Source of the DNA: Glandiceps talaboti
Lineage: Eukaryota; Hemichordata; Enteropneusta; Spengelidae
Reading direction: 5' to 3'
Length of the DNA stretch: 64,000 bases
NCBI RefSeq assembly: GCF_964340395.1
Contig: NC_135570.1
Location: 3,947,822-4,011,821 of the forward strand
A model generated the notes under the pieces. The model had not been told where the DNA came from. It saw nothing but the letters and a program-made list of their open reading frames with translations, and did no database searches. Shown here piece after piece: positions 26,133 through 38,866 of the stretch (position 1 is its first letter; each line of letters starts with the position of its first letter). The position numbers and the translations under genes were made by a program.

Positions 26133-27671
26133 ACTGAAATGAACATAAAATGTCAACTCTAATTTAACTGAGCTAATATACAGCAAGAAATAACTGACAA
26201 TTTAAATAATTTTGTCACATATTAAGGCTTTTTATACAACAGGGACTTTTTAATACTCAATTTTATTATTTTGCAGGTAAAATACTTTCTGTACAATAGT
26301 AAATGCAATAATAGAATTTCAAAAAATTTATGAGCAGTTTGAAGTGCAAATACGATATTGAAAATAAAATAGCTAAGTCGAATAGTAATGACAAAAAGTT
26401 TCATGCAAAGTGGCAGAAAATAGAGAACAAAATTCTTGGTGTTAATTTTGTTTATTTGTTTGTACATGGTGGTCTTTTGTTTTACTATGATATGATATCT
26501 TTTATACCCAATCAAAAAGAGAAGAGAAAAATGACATCACAAACGTAAATACAAAGAAGCAAACAATCAGATCGGATAACAGGAGTCAGAAAATAGCGAT
26601 GCTATCATGTCTGACCCCTGTATTGTGTATCCAATATTAAAGTTAAAAATGTTAATGAGTACTGCTAATTCAGATATCTTGCTCATTATGTATAAATATA
26701 TATATAAAGCTATGGAGATGAGAACTTTTAACGTAAAATACTATGTACTATATATATTTTTCTCTCACTTTTGCTCTCTGTATGAGAGATATGTATTTTT
26801 TCCCTATTTGTAGACTTTGCATATGGGCCAGTGGCCTAAAAATGCAACAAACACATTATGATTATACATCCAATAGAAGAAAAAGATGTTTAAAAAACAA
26901 ACTATGAAACAGACATAAATTACATAAATGGGGGAAATGAAATGAACACAAATGAAAGTGAGTCAATGTTGCTATAATTTCAGGCTGCCAATAGAATTAC
27001 TGGTATTAATATACTACACTGCACTGTAGATTACACTGTGAATCAGTTTCATGATTTCTGATTTGTTTGAGATGGCGAGAGAAGTGAGACTATCCAATCA
27101 CAGCAACCCTGTGTTTACTGGCAATAAACTGAAATCACCACACTGTAGACAAACTAATCACTACCATGAATACCAACAGTTCGCAAATTTCACGCTTCAT
27201 TTGATTTGAATCACTGAAATGAAAAGAATTCCACGTGACTTAATTTAGTTGACAGAACTTCATTTTCAGCACTGCATATACACTCTATACAAAGCGTTCT
27301 TAGGTGAAGTCAGATTTTGGGAAAAAAGCGATGAACACAAAATCAAAGGGTACACAGAACGCATTCAAATGTGCTGCAGCATGACCGAATAGCCTGTTTG
27401 CATTCAACGACCTTAGTTGACCTTTCTGACCTCATTATTCAGAGATCAAAAGGTGACCCATGCATGTAGTTTGTAAGCTGGAGACAGCGTGGCAACAAAT
27501 CCTCATGACATCTCAGCAGATAATAGAACAACATTTTACAAATCTGTTAATCTTTGTAACCTGCCATCATCAATATTTTCCTATCTGTAACATTTTCAAC
27601 TTTCAAAATAATCGTTATGAATTGATTTTGTCTTCAAAGTGCCTGCTACTATTACTAACAAAAAACTCAAG
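26130..27671. other. AT-rich non-coding
   Basis: No gene recognised. Confidence 0.4.
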
Positions 27672-28220
27672 GTTAAACTGACATGGTCTGTAACTCAGAA
27701 ACCCAATATCTGGTTAAAGTGATATTGTCTGTAAATCAGAGACCCAATATCTGGTTAAAGTGACATAGTCTGTAACTCAGAAACCCAATATCTGGTTAAA
27801 GTGACATAGTCTGTAAAATCAGAGACCCAATATTTGATTAAAAGTGACATAGTCTATAACTCAGAGACCCAATATTTGATTAAAAGTGACATAGTCTGTA
27901 ACTCAGAGACCCAATATCTGGTTAAAGTGATATTGTCTGTAAATCAGAGACCCAATATCTGGTTAAAGTGACATAGTCTGTAACTCAGAGACCCAATATC
28001 TGATTAAAGTGACATAGTCTGTAAATCAGAGACCCAATATTTGATTAAAGTGACATAGTCTGTAACTCAGAGACCCAATATCTGATTAAAGTGACATAGT
28101 CTGTAACTCAGAGACCCAATATCTGGTTAAAGTGATATTGTCTGTAAATCAGAGACCCAATATCTGATTAAAGTGACATTGTCTGTAAATCAGAGACTCA
28201 ATATCATTATTTGGTGAAAG
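27672..28220 (+). repeat. 41-bp minisatellite with 5-unit higher-order period
   Basis: About 13 units containing TCTGTAACTCAGAGACCCAA and ending ATCTGGTTAAAGT. Variant units with GATATTG instead of GACATAG begin at 27721, 27929 and 28134, that is units 2, 7 and 12. The spacings of 208 and 205 bp equal five units. Units 4 and 9 share TTTGATTAAA and the unit before each GATATTG variant shares CTGGTTAAA, so the five-unit block itself was duplicated. Confidence 0.9.
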
Positions 28221-29573
28221 TGACTATGTATTTCAGTGTGAAACAAGTTATCACAGTGGCATATCTTTCAAATTTTTAGTAGTAATAGTACCTGAAAACA
28301 TCTGTCCAATTCTGTCATTTTCATATATCTGCATTATGGATAGAACTGTTAAAGTACCAGTTGCTAGGCAGCAATTCAATATATTTCAATGGTTGGTACT
28401 TATAAAGAGCATCTCAATGAAAAGAAAGTTATCAACAAAAACTCATAAAGTTACAGAATGTGCCCCTTTAAAGGAAAATTGCTACGTTCCATATTCTCAA
28501 AAATTTGACACTGCCATATTATTTACCAGGCTAGGTGTCCTTATTGAGGTCAAAGGTGTAGGGTTACGTGTCGCTAAGCTACTCAGTGTGTCAATAAACG
28601 GTGGACGTCTACAAATCCACAGGCCTTAACAACAATCTATTTGACCTTACAGAAACCGAAGGTCAAAAACTGTATTATTGAGTCTATTGTGTCTCTAATT
28701 GAAAATAGAAACTATTATCTCAACGATCAACTTATTTGAAATTAATCTAAGCAGTCAAAATTAAGCTTTCAGTCTTTTACACAACAGGAAATATTTTGGT
28801 TACAAAAAAAATCAAGATATATTCGTACACTATGTGAACTAAAGATACTAAAGGACCATATCAGCTAAGAATTAGAATTTAGACATGAAAAATAGTTGTC
28901 TGCAAAGCTATCAAAAAGGTCAGTCATGAAACAAAAGCCTGGCTCTATGTACATGACTTCACTGATAAGATAGAACTAATGTCAGAACCTAGAATTGAAA
29001 CACTGGCCTTTAAAAGTACCACACAATATAGTAAATATATGTGTTCAGATCAATATAAAACTCCATAAATGAAATTGTTGATGACATTTCCCACTTGATC
29101 AGTGAAATCAGTTTTATTTATGTACAAAACTTAAGAATCAAAGCCTTATGTGAAAATACTGATATAAAGACAAGGTGAGCGTCAAGGTCAAGGTATACTT
29201 TATCTTAAGGGCAAGGTAAGGACATAATATTGCATCTTAAGTGACTGGTTTAAAAAAAATTATAATACACATGTCACTTCTCTTTGATTTGTAATTTGCA
29301 TATATATTCAACAGGTGGTTGACCTAAAACTTTAAAACAATATTTCAAGATAATGTAGAAAATATATAATTCATGTGTTTCATTTCTATTTTAATTATTT
29401 TTATACATTGGATCTTTTGATGCAAACTTGGAGTCATCTTATGTTGGTCTTATAGAAATACCACCCAGTATACATGTAGATAAGGCTGGACACAAAAAAT
29501 GGTAATAGTAATCATTTATCAGTTCTCACTAAAAAATTAGCTTCTGTAACTGTATATAAATATTTGGCATCTG
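28221..29573. other. AT-rich non-coding
   Basis: No gene recognised. The open frame 28336-28629 (plus) has no recognisable similarity. Confidence 0.4.
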
Positions 29574-29758
29574 GCTTAAATGACTTGGTTTCTGTAATTC
29601 TATGCAATTACACCCTAAATATAGGGTGTCAGACTTTAATGACTTGGTTTCTGTAACTCTATGTAATTACACCCTTAATTACACCCTAAATATAGGGTGT
29701 TAGGCTTTACATGTAATGACTTGGTTTCTGTAACTCTATGTAATTACACCCTACATAT
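29574..29758 (+). repeat. ~60-77-bp tandem repeat, 3 copies
   Basis: GACTTGGTTTCTGTAA starts at 29582, 29641 and 29718, each followed by CTATGYAATTACACCCTA. Copies 1 and 2 end in a hairpin of ACACCCTAAATATAGGGTGT type. Confidence 0.8.
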
Positions 29759-29769
29759 AGCTGAGGAGT

Positions 29770-30113
29770 AAAAAAAATTGTGTGGTTCCAATTATGTTCA
29801 CTTTTGGAATAGGCATGGTTGGTAGATTTTTTTTTTATTATGTTGTTTTTTTCTGTGTGAGTGTCTAGTTCAGATTTTCCATTGTTTTCCAAATGGACTC
29901 TGTTATTTATTTCTTCCTATCAGATGTACAACCATTACAGATTGGAAGAACAGTTTTATCTTGTCTTTTTAAGTTGATGTCAGTCTCGTCAGACTTCACA
30001 ATTTTTGTGATTTTTTTTTTCTGGAATACATAAAAAAAATTTAAGGCCAACAGTGAAAAACTAGGTGGGGGTCAGGTAACCGGAACCAAGTAATTTTTCT
30101 TTATAGGCTTTAC
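29770..30113 (+). mobile_element. element D, copy 2
   Basis: Same ordered blocks as copies 1 and 3, including CAGATGTACAACCATTACAG shared with copy 3. The right end ATAGGCTTTAC is the inverse of the left end of copy 1. It directly follows the tandem repeat ending at 29758. Confidence 0.75.
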
Positions 30114-31117
30114 CTACATTGTGAACATCAAAATCAGCTTTACAGCGTTCAGCATGTTTTAGCTTGTCTCCCAAGAAGTCCAGTGAGGGCCATCCTCATG
30201 CATGGTTCATGTTCAAATTATAAACAAAGCACTTAGGGAGTCCTTAATTCATTTGATTGAAAAAAGAATAACATAAGGGGGCTTGTCGCTATGAGCCAGA
30301 CATTGGACACTTGTGTTTGAAGTATCCACCTGATTAAGAGAATGATATAGGGACAAATACAAATATATGCATAACTTGAGTAAGCAAATGTTATGCATAT
30401 TATGTTATGAATTTTGAACCTTTAAAGAGTTTGATTAACACAAATTTAAACACATTTAGTTTGAAATGATCAGAAGTACGACATGTTTAAATGAAGCAAA
30501 TAGCATATAAAGCCATGCAGCAATATTCTTAAACCATTTTCCCGTTGGCAATATATATAAAGTGACCTTTGACCCGGATGTAAGTTTTCAGTTGGTGACA
30601 ATATTTTTTTAAAACAAAATTAAATAAATTATTTTTGATTTAGTATGCAAATTACACCACAACAATGCAATTTTAGACTTAATTTGCAAATATACACTAT
30701 AATAAAATCAACTACAAAAGTACAAATCAGTACACAATTTAGCAAATTTATGCCATTTTCTGCAAGGATTTAATTAAAAGACATCGAGATCTCATATTAG
30801 TGATGACTACTGGAGACAAAGAAAAGATTGAGGACGACAGATCTGACATTGGAAAAATGTTGCTGCCTCAAGAAAAAGTAAACACCATTTTATATGAAAC
30901 TGGGTCAAATACGCATCATCATTTTTTATGAACAAATTTTGCAGAAGACATTGGATATTTTTGTACATTTTATTATTGAATGTTGTCAATGGAGTGGGGT
31001 TTAATATACCCTCACAGTTTACACGAAAACACAACACAAACACTCATTCTTCTCCATTAAATGATTTTGCAACTTGACTAAAAGGATGATCAAAGATGGC
31101 TCACTAAAACTGATTTG
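30114..31117. other. AT-rich non-coding
   Basis: No gene recognised. Confidence 0.4.
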
Positions 31118-31334
31118 GGTTTACATGCAATCTGATTAAAATCTGATGTGGTGAAAGCGTCTAAATGCTTTATTTACCTCTATTTCCATCGTTTTGTGTC
31201 GTTTGTTTTGTTCCGAGTGATTGCCGCCTTCCCACTCGGAACAAAACAAATGACACAAAACGATGGAAATAGAGGTAAATAAAGCATTTAGCCACTTTCA
31301 CCACATCAGATTTTAATCAGATTGGGTTTCCATG
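31118..31334. mobile_element. 197-bp foldback element with 10-bp target duplication
   Basis: Arms 31128-31219 and 31233-31324 are 92 bp each and pair with 3 mismatches across a 13-nt loop (31220-31232). Termini are CAATCTGATTAAAATCTGAT and its inverse. The flanks GGTTTACATG (31118-31127) and GGTTTCCATG (31325-31334) match 9 of 10 and look like a target-site duplication. The hairpin is non-coding. Confidence 0.85.
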
Positions 31335-31906
31335 GTAACCTAGTTGAGTTACTTTATCCTCATTAGTGGTACATATCAAACTAAACATTGAAGTAATACC
31401 ATGAAAAGGCTTCAGTTTTCATCAATTAAGATAATAATTTGTGATGTTTCATAAGTCCGTAAGGAAACCATTTCACTTTTTATTACATTTGATGAAATGT
31501 GATGTAAGCCTAATGTCATCTTTTATGGTTACAGAAATATAATATTTCAGATGTTAATCTTTATCATAATAATAATTGCATCAAACAATGGAAGTGATGA
31601 TGTATTATCAACATATAGTATTGCTGAAAATAAAATAAATTAACATATTTTTTTGATATAATGACCAATAGATCGCAATTTGTTAGTGATAAGCTGCATT
31701 ATTAGACAAATTATTTTATGCAAAAATTATATTCAACTGTGATGTACGTGTCTGTGTGTGTGTGTGTGTCTGTGTGTATAAATGTATATGTGTCTTTATG
31801 TATGTGTTTAGGTATGTATTGAGTAAGTGAATTTTAATACATATATGCATGGATCACTATAACTAGCATGCATACAACAATTAACTCACTTGCTCAAGCA
31901 TGATAT
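31335..31906. other. AT-rich non-coding; short (TG)n at 31757-31779
   Basis: No gene recognised. Confidence 0.45.
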
Positions 31907-32100
31907 GTGAGTGAGTGAGTGAGTGAGTGAGTGAGTGCAGAGTGAGTGAGTGAGTGAGTGAGTGAGTGAGTGAGTGAGTGAGTGAGTGAGTGAGTGAGTG
32001 AGTGAGTGAGTGAGTGAGTGAGTGAGTGAGTGAGTGAGTGAGTGAGTGAGTGAGTGAGTGACTTAGTCAGTCAGTCAGTCAGTCAGTTGGTCAGTCAGTC
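31907..32100. repeat. (GAGT)n then (CAGT)n microsatellite
   Basis: About 150 bp of GTGA units with one interruption at about 31938, then CAGT units to 32100. Decayed relatives of both continue to about 32370. Confidence 0.95.
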
Positions 32101-32433
32101 ATTTAGTCAGTTGATGAGTAAGGTATATGGGTCCAGTATGTTTGCGTGCACACGAATGTCAAATGAGCTGGTGAGTCAGGTATACTGAGTCAATGAAGGA
32201 CAAATCAGTCAGTCAAAGTTATTGAGTGTGTGAGTTAGTCAGTCATTCAATTGGTCAGGTTTGTGATGGAGTCAAACAGTTTCTTTTGAATATATGCATA
32301 TAACTACATTCATCAGTCAGTCACTCACTCACTCACACACTCACTCAATCACTCAGTTAGTGAGTTACTGAAATAGGGGAAAATGACTCAATAAAATGAC
32401 AGTGGAAGAAAAATATGGTTTCAGTTATTATTC

Positions 32434-32972
32434 TTAAAGTGGCTATTATGGCCAAAAAAAATGGCATATACTCAGGATTTTATGTTGATAAAACGACTTT
32501 ACATGTTTTTCTACGATACAAAACCCAATGTAAATTAACTTAGAACATAAAATGAGAAAATTGCCATAATTGTAACTCAATGTAGTGCAAAAAACAATCA
32601 AAAATGGGTAAAAAGTTTGTTTAATGCACATACATATGTAAACATAAAAGGTAAACACAAATAATCACTTGTAAACAAGTAAACAAAATATTTATGTATG
32701 GTGTCGGATCGTTTCAATGTAGGAGGAAGCAACAGATTTATGTGCAGACTAAGGAAGTGATTATACACTATATTAAAAATCATGTAGTGTATGTTATTAT
32801 GTCAACTTTTGACACATTTTTGACCTTTTTAGCAATAATTGAGTTAACACCCCCTCACTTGATCCGTGTTGTTTCACATTGCTTTTTCAAGTAGACGAAG
32901 ATAGCATACTTGTTTTATCAACAAAAAGTTCAAAATAAATACCTATTTGTTATCTATATGTCCACTTTTATA
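32434..32972. mobile_element. foldback element E, copy 2 (enlarged, diverged)
   Basis: The left end TTAAAGTGGCTATTATGG and the right end CTATATGTCCACTTTTA match the E termini. Internal TTGTAACTCAATGTAGTGCA and GTTGTTTCACATTGCTTTTT align with the corresponding parts of copies 1 and 3. At ~540 bp it is longer than copy 1, so it probably carries an insertion in the middle. Confidence 0.6.
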
Positions 32973-33344
32973 TCATCTGTGATATTTGTAATCTGTCATA
33001 TAAATCTATGATGTGAATATGTGTCCCTTCTACAGGTACACATGACTATAGACTAAGTTGACATACATTGTAGAGAAGTACACAGACTTTTCACAAAGTT
33101 TTCCTCGTTACCTCCACAGGCAAAACTGAAAATAACTTAATAACAGTATGTACTATCAAATTCTATCTCTATTCCAATTTTTCTCCTAGATTTGTATACA
33201 TCAAAGTCTCTGTACATTACATGACTGCCAGGTGTTAAAATCTGGAAGTCTACCTCCTTGTATTCATATCGCAAGCTCTTTGCAGCATAAGGGTTTAAGA
33301 ATCAATAATCATAAGAAAGTTGTGTTTATTTATTCCGGATGATC

Positions 33345-33582
33345 TTAAATCCTTGTTTGTAACTCAATAAATTGTAAAAGCTTAATAAACATGTAAAATC
33401 TTTGTTATTGTACGTACAATAACAAACTTTTTAGCTTTTTGCAAAGTATTGAGTTACAAACAAAGACTTGGCCCATGTTGTTTCACATTGTTTTTCCAAG
33501 TAGGAAGCCATGATAAAATTGTTTTATAAATCCGAAATCCAAAATAAATACCAAATCCTCATCCATATGGCCACTTTAACAA
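33345..33582. mobile_element. foldback element E, copy 3 (left end truncated)
   Basis: Inner arms ATCCTTGTTTGTAACTCAAT / ATTGAGTTACAAACAAAGAC pair around TTATTGTACGTACAATAA (about 33403-33420). The right part, ending CATCCATATGGCCACTTTAA, matches copy 1. The left terminal ~100 bp is missing or replaced. Confidence 0.75.
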
Positions 33583-34047
33583 TTTCTGTTTTCTTCATTT
33601 GTAGTCTTATCAGGTTTTGAATTATTTAAGTATTGTGTCCAACTGTTCCAGTTATTCTTTTGTACAAGGACAACAACGGCATAGCAATAAATATTTAACA
33701 TTTTGCATCAGAAACATCTTATATAATTTTCTGCCAAATAAATTCAATAAATTCTGTACTTTATTACTGCTGTAAGACTTCAGACAATTTGATTAAAGCG
33801 ACAATTTGTAGACAGTCTGTGAAGTCATAGCCCGACATGATACGACAGAATGTGTGTCGAATTCATTCAATTTCTTTCAAATTCTCTAAATAAGGACAAA
33901 TAATTTAATGAAAAAAAAGTTCATACAAAATCCCTTGTGTGCAATGTTTTGCAAGACACATAATTAGATTCTAAGAAACACAAAGTCAGGTCTCAATATT
34001 TTGATGAAAACTTTGGATTCACACAATATCTTTGAGCTCTTCAAAAT
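33583..34047. other. AT-rich non-coding
   Basis: No gene recognised. Confidence 0.4.
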
Positions 34048-34333
34048 GATATTTTATTTTATATATATATATTTTTTTCATTTGTGCATGTCTAGTTCAG
34101 GTAGTTATGTTTTCCATTGTTTTCCATATGGTCTCTGTGTTATTGGTTTCTTCTCATCAGATGTACAGCCATTACAAATTGAAAGAACAGTTTCATATTG
34201 TCTTTTTAAGTTGATGTCAGTTTCAACATCTACTATTTCTTGTGAGACTTCACAATTTTCGTGATTTTATCAGCATGAAAAACCAGGTGGAGTTGGGTAT
34301 TAAACCAGAACCAAACATTTTTTTTAGGCCTAA
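34048..34333 (+). mobile_element. element D, copy 3
   Basis: Shares TGTCTAGTTCAGGTAGTTA, CCATTGTTTTCCA, CAGATGTACAGCCATTACA, TTTAAGTTGATGTCAGTTTC and the AACCAGAACCAAA..AGGCCTA right end with copies 1 and 2. Same orientation as both. Confidence 0.75.
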
Positions 34334-35766
34334 TACAAATGCGAATACAAAAGTAACTCTGTAACCCATGATTGTTGTATAAAAAAGTGAGATTTTTTTT
34401 GAAGCACACATTTCTGTATCACTATATCTAATAGAAACTATTTTTACTTTGATTTTACAACAATTATTAGGTAGAACATGGTAAAATAATTGCTGGAAAA
34501 AGTAAAACACTTTTCCGATCATATAATATACAGGATCTTGTTTGTATGAATGTAAGAAACCATTTTCACCTTTCACTGTGAACGATAATGATACAGCGAG
34601 GGGTCAACACACTATCACACTTGTATTCGACTGCATGATAACAATTATTCCTTAGCTAGACTTATTTATTGAGTTATATATGGCCCTTGTATCCACTCCA
34701 CAGCAGTCCTCACGTACCTACTCCATGGCAAATGTTCCATACCTAATGTCTTTATGAGCCTTGTTCTATGTTTACAACATATACAGCAGTTACTAAAGTT
34801 GCTCTGCAGTACACATTAACTTTTTATCTTACAATAAATCTCAAATTATTATCTGTTAATTTATCACAAATTGCACTGTGTCTGATAAAGGCAGGGAAGG
34901 GACAATCTCGCACAAGCTCCATAAACAAACAGTTTGTTTAGGACAAAAAAAAAACCTCCCCTCCCCTCCCTCCTCTTAAACAAACGTTCATAAGTGTGAC
35001 ATCACAAGTTTATATACGATGACATAAACCATGATAAAAATTGTGTTGGTCACACTACTATGATCAAGGATGCATGAATTAAGTTCCAACCTTATAAACC
35101 TGTTATTGAGATGATGGTAAACACATCAAAATATTACTGGAAACCCAACACTGCATCTCACCATTAGAGGTAAATTTTTATCAACTTATCAACATCTCAC
35201 TAGCAAATACAGAAACTTTCATCATTGAAGGCGTTAAAGTTTCCGAAATTTGGTTAGAAGTGCGAAAATGAAGTTCAGCATTGCATTAATGCCAGACCTC
35301 CTCCCCCTAACTAAATGAACAATGTTCACTTAATATTGAGCTTGTGTGACATTGGCAATTGTCCCTTATTTATGTCTGTCTTTTTAATGACCCATCTGAC
35401 CCTCTATCTCTTTAGTATGGGATAACAAATTTTTTTAAAACAAAACGTCCTCTATGGCAGAATAAGAAAAACTCACATTGTTACTGATTGTAAGATGACA
35501 ACCTGAAATGTGTATCTGAGCAAATATTATCATTTATTGCTGAAATTCAGGAATTAATTTAAAAAATGGTACAATTGTCATTTCTATGTCATTCAGACTG
35601 TTAGAATACGATATGAAATGAAAATATCTCCAACATGTACTAATACACTGACTTTGCTTACTTGTTATATTTTTAACCAATTGTACTGACTCATCATTTT
35701 GGGGACATTTTTTTTCATCAAATATTAACCAAAGATATATTCACTAAAAATTGGCCATTTACTTAC
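34334..35766. other. AT-rich non-coding
   Basis: No gene recognised. Contains a CT/C-rich patch near 34955-34975. Confidence 0.4.
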
Positions 35767-35805
35767 TATATCCTAATACCAGGTTTGAGTTCAGTTCATT
35801 GCAAG
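35767..35805. repeat. paralogous empty site for MITE family 1
   Basis: A 29-base stretch (35767-35795), starting TATATCCTAATACCAGG, is identical to 7923-7951, the left flank of MITE copy a. The following TTGCAAG (35799-35805) matches the first bases beyond its right end. Here no MITE lies between them. Confidence 0.65.
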
Positions 35806-35847
35806 TGATAGTTAAAGTAGACATCAGTAAGTAGAATACATGGCCAA

Positions 35848-36015
35848 CCATTATTTAAATTCATTTGTACAAAATTTACTATTTTTACTAAATTACACGT
35901 GTGTATAATCCTGTACACACACCATTATTAAAATTCGTTTGTTCAAAATTTACTATTTTTACAATGACATATTTCTGTACACTGCACACCATTATTTGAT
36001 AAAAATTCACTATTT
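35848..36015 (+). repeat. ~70-80-bp tandem repeat, ~2.5 copies
   Basis: CCATTATTTAAATTCATTTG, CCATTATTAAAATTCGTTTG and CCATTATTTGATAAAAATTC head three successive copies. The first two continue with CAAAATTTACTATTTTTAC and a CTGTACAC block. Confidence 0.75.
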
Positions 36016-36936
36016 TGGTTTCTGACTATAGGCCTTTCCTCTCAAAAAGTACATGCAGTCAACCTTGTCTCCTAATGTCTTTCCTTTCATTTATGACCAT
36101 ATCATGAGCATTAAACTGATGAAGAAAAGCAGACTTTGTGCTGTTGCCTAGCAACAAGAAATTGAGAAGCTGAGCCAAGGGAGATTTAACTGATCAAGTT
36201 TTCTGTGACCATGTCGAGAATGGAAGCAAACAAAATATATAGTACAAGCATAGAACTGGGATTACTGTGTTAAGATTTACAAGTCTTATCAATCCCTTTT
36301 CGTATTTTTTAAATGATTTGCACTATGTTGTACTTTTGAAAATGTATGCTGTCAAAAGAGCTCATTTTTTGCATATGTAACTTAAAACAACCTCTTCCCC
36401 GGAATCTCAAAGTCTCAGTTTGTTACTAACCAACAGGAGAGTGGCTGAGTCGATCATCGTGTACAATTCATGAAATGTCTTATACGGTAATCCAAAATGG
36501 CTGCCAGGTATCATGATCATAATGCGTCTAGGGAAAGTACATATTCCTAGAATGTCAAATATCCTACTTTTTATGTACATATTTTGTAGACATCTGTATC
36601 CTAGTTATAATGCTTCATAAATAAAATATCAATATATCTGCGAAGAATAATAATTTTGACCTTATCACAAAATCACACATGTATGTCTCATATCCTTATA
36701 TTAGTTATTATGCAGTGTTAACAATATGGCAGAATTTATAAATTTATGTAAATTGTTTGTCATTGGTTGTTTAGTACTACAGAATGTCACTTTATTACCA
36801 ACTGAATATTCACACAACTATTACAAGGATTGTTCCTGAGATGTTCACAGCGTAGTCTCTACAATCACACAGTCCTTCTGAAATAGTAATGGACACATTT
36901 GGAGTTTTTTTGTTACTTAAAAATATGTGGTAACAT
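36016..36936. other. AT-rich non-coding
   Basis: No gene recognised. Confidence 0.4.
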
Positions 36937-37204
36937 TGTATGTATGTATGTATGTATGCATGTATGTATGTATGTATGTATGTATGTATGTATGTATGTG
37001 TGTGTGTGTATGTGTGTGTATATTATGTAAATGTATTGTATGCAATGAATTGTACATATGTATGTATATATACAAATGTATGTGTGTGTTGTGTGTATGT
37101 ATGTATGGATGCCGTATGTATAAGTATATGTTTGTAATAATGTACGTATGTGTACAATGTGAATGTGTGTGCACATTGTATGTGTACGTGTCTATAGGGT
37201 GTGT

Positions 37205-37258
<54 letters not shown>
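36937..37258. repeat. compound microsatellite (TATG)n ... (TG)n
   Basis: (TATG)n at 36937-36998, decayed TG/TA-rich sequence, then (TG)n at about 37199-37257. Open frames on both strands are repeat artefacts. Confidence 0.95.
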
Positions 37259-38520
37259 CAGTACACGTGTGTACATGAGTGTCAATTACTGCATGTCACA
37301 TGTTACATTATATATTTCCCTGTATGGTACAATCTTTCTCATATTTGATTGTATTTAATCATGGAGGTTGCATAAATTGAAGAATAATTTGACTTTTGCA
37401 TTTAACCTTGAAGTTAAGGTCAAGGTCATTTTGAATTTTCTTCAATGCAAGGTCTGCAGGTGCACACATATACACATCAACACAGTTTATTTGAATCACA
37501 TTCTTCTGACAATATCATCCAAGTAAGACAAAAAAAACTGTACATTTTGATTCAAGCACAAAACTAAAATCATGTGCATTATAATATGCATGGATGTCCC
37601 ATATATCGGCAAAAACCATCTCTGGTTTAGTTGTCATCCAATATTAATATCATATAAAACAATCTATTATAAGGGAATGAAATAATTAGACAGTGAATGG
37701 TTGCTAATCAACGGACTAGTACATGTTAAGAACACACAACAATGAAACTATGATTATCCGAATGGTAGCTCTGCAAATTTAGGTCTATTCAAGAATTTTA
37801 ATGACACTGAATGCAAATATTTCACATACAGAAATATTTATATTCAATGTCTCTGTAGTCAAGATATCTTTGTCTTCATTATGGACAAAAAAGCACATTT
37901 TTTTTCACAAAAATACAAAAAATGTGTAAAACAGAAGCCAGTATTCACTCTGTATAAATGTTTTACTGTGAGAAAGTGTTTTGACTGACAGTGTTCCAAA
38001 CAAGAAGACAAATTTAAAGAGCAGCTTGGAAAAGTTTGCCTTAATTTGTTTTGTAAAATGCAAAAGTAGAATTACGCCAGCATTTGTATGAGAAGTTTGA
38101 GACTTGGATGGAGACTGCAGCCATGAAATGTATACAAAAATCTGCATTTTTACTGTCATGCAAACATCATGACATGGAAATCATCAAATTAAAATGGATT
38201 TTTCCATGATAGTTCTATAATAATAGTTAACTCTGATAGACTTTCTCACAGAACGTGTTGCTTTTATGCGTAGAGACGGTTTATTCCCCTCTCATAAAAC
38301 CTCCTTACTATGATATTCATCAACTTGATGTCCTTCGCTTGAGGCTTCAAACAAAACATTTCCAATGAAGCCATCAACACTCAAGAGCTCGTTTAAACTT
38401 ATGTCTAATTAAAGTTAAATGCAAACGAAGTAGTATCTCAACTTCAAGCCTGTAATGTTTTGTGTAGACTGAAGGTTGTGTAAGCTCGATCAGCTAGCAA
38501 AAGGTACGTGAAGGTAAATG
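37259..38520. other. AT-rich non-coding
   Basis: No gene recognised. Confidence 0.4.
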
Positions 38521-38866
38521 CGCCTCGGGAACCAATTTCCATGAAAATTAAAGTTCTTACAATCTCTCTGAAACCTGCCATCTGAAAGCATGTTCCTCAC
38601 CTTTTTGAACACAGAAGAAATTTAAAGGGTCAACATCTTGCTGTCAAGGAAACGACAATCTTTAAGTTTCCCCATACAGTTATATAACAGTATTTGGTGG
38701 CCATATTGGATTCTACAATATGTAAATTGACTTTATTTAAGAACTTTGCACAATGGCACCTGATTATTTTAATTAAGTAATCATGGATTTTATTTTCTTA
38801 AATAAAGTAGCAGCAAAAGTTTAAAGATCTATATTTCTGAGGTGTCATTAAGATGATTTCTTTAAC
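38521..38866 (+). repeat. dispersed repeat A, copy 2
   Basis: CGCCTCGGGAACCAATTTCC at the start matches the inverted copy 3 end. It then follows the family order (ACAATCTCTC, GTTCCTC..CTTTTTGAA, TCAACATCTTG), with TTTGGTGGCCATATTGGATT at 38693-38712 and TTTTCTTAAATAAAGTAGCA downstream. Confidence 0.8.

Noticed and set aside
27672-28220. CRISPR-like regular array
   Set aside because: The whole 41-bp unit is conserved, so there are no unique spacers. The context is animal DNA. The 42-bp array at 62 kb was rejected for the same reason.
28336-28629. 97-codon plus-strand frame
   Set aside because: No recognisable motif or splice context. The TGTGCCCCTTTAAAGG-type sequence inside looks more like an element end than coding DNA.
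29610-29760. Telomere-like CCCTAAA / TAGGGTG
   Set aside because: Isolated hairpins inside a 3-copy tandem repeat, not a (TTAGGG)n run.
34125-34175. Second hammerhead candidate (GTTTC..TCATCAG on the plus strand)
   Set aside because: Only three bases separate the two core blocks, so stem II cannot form.
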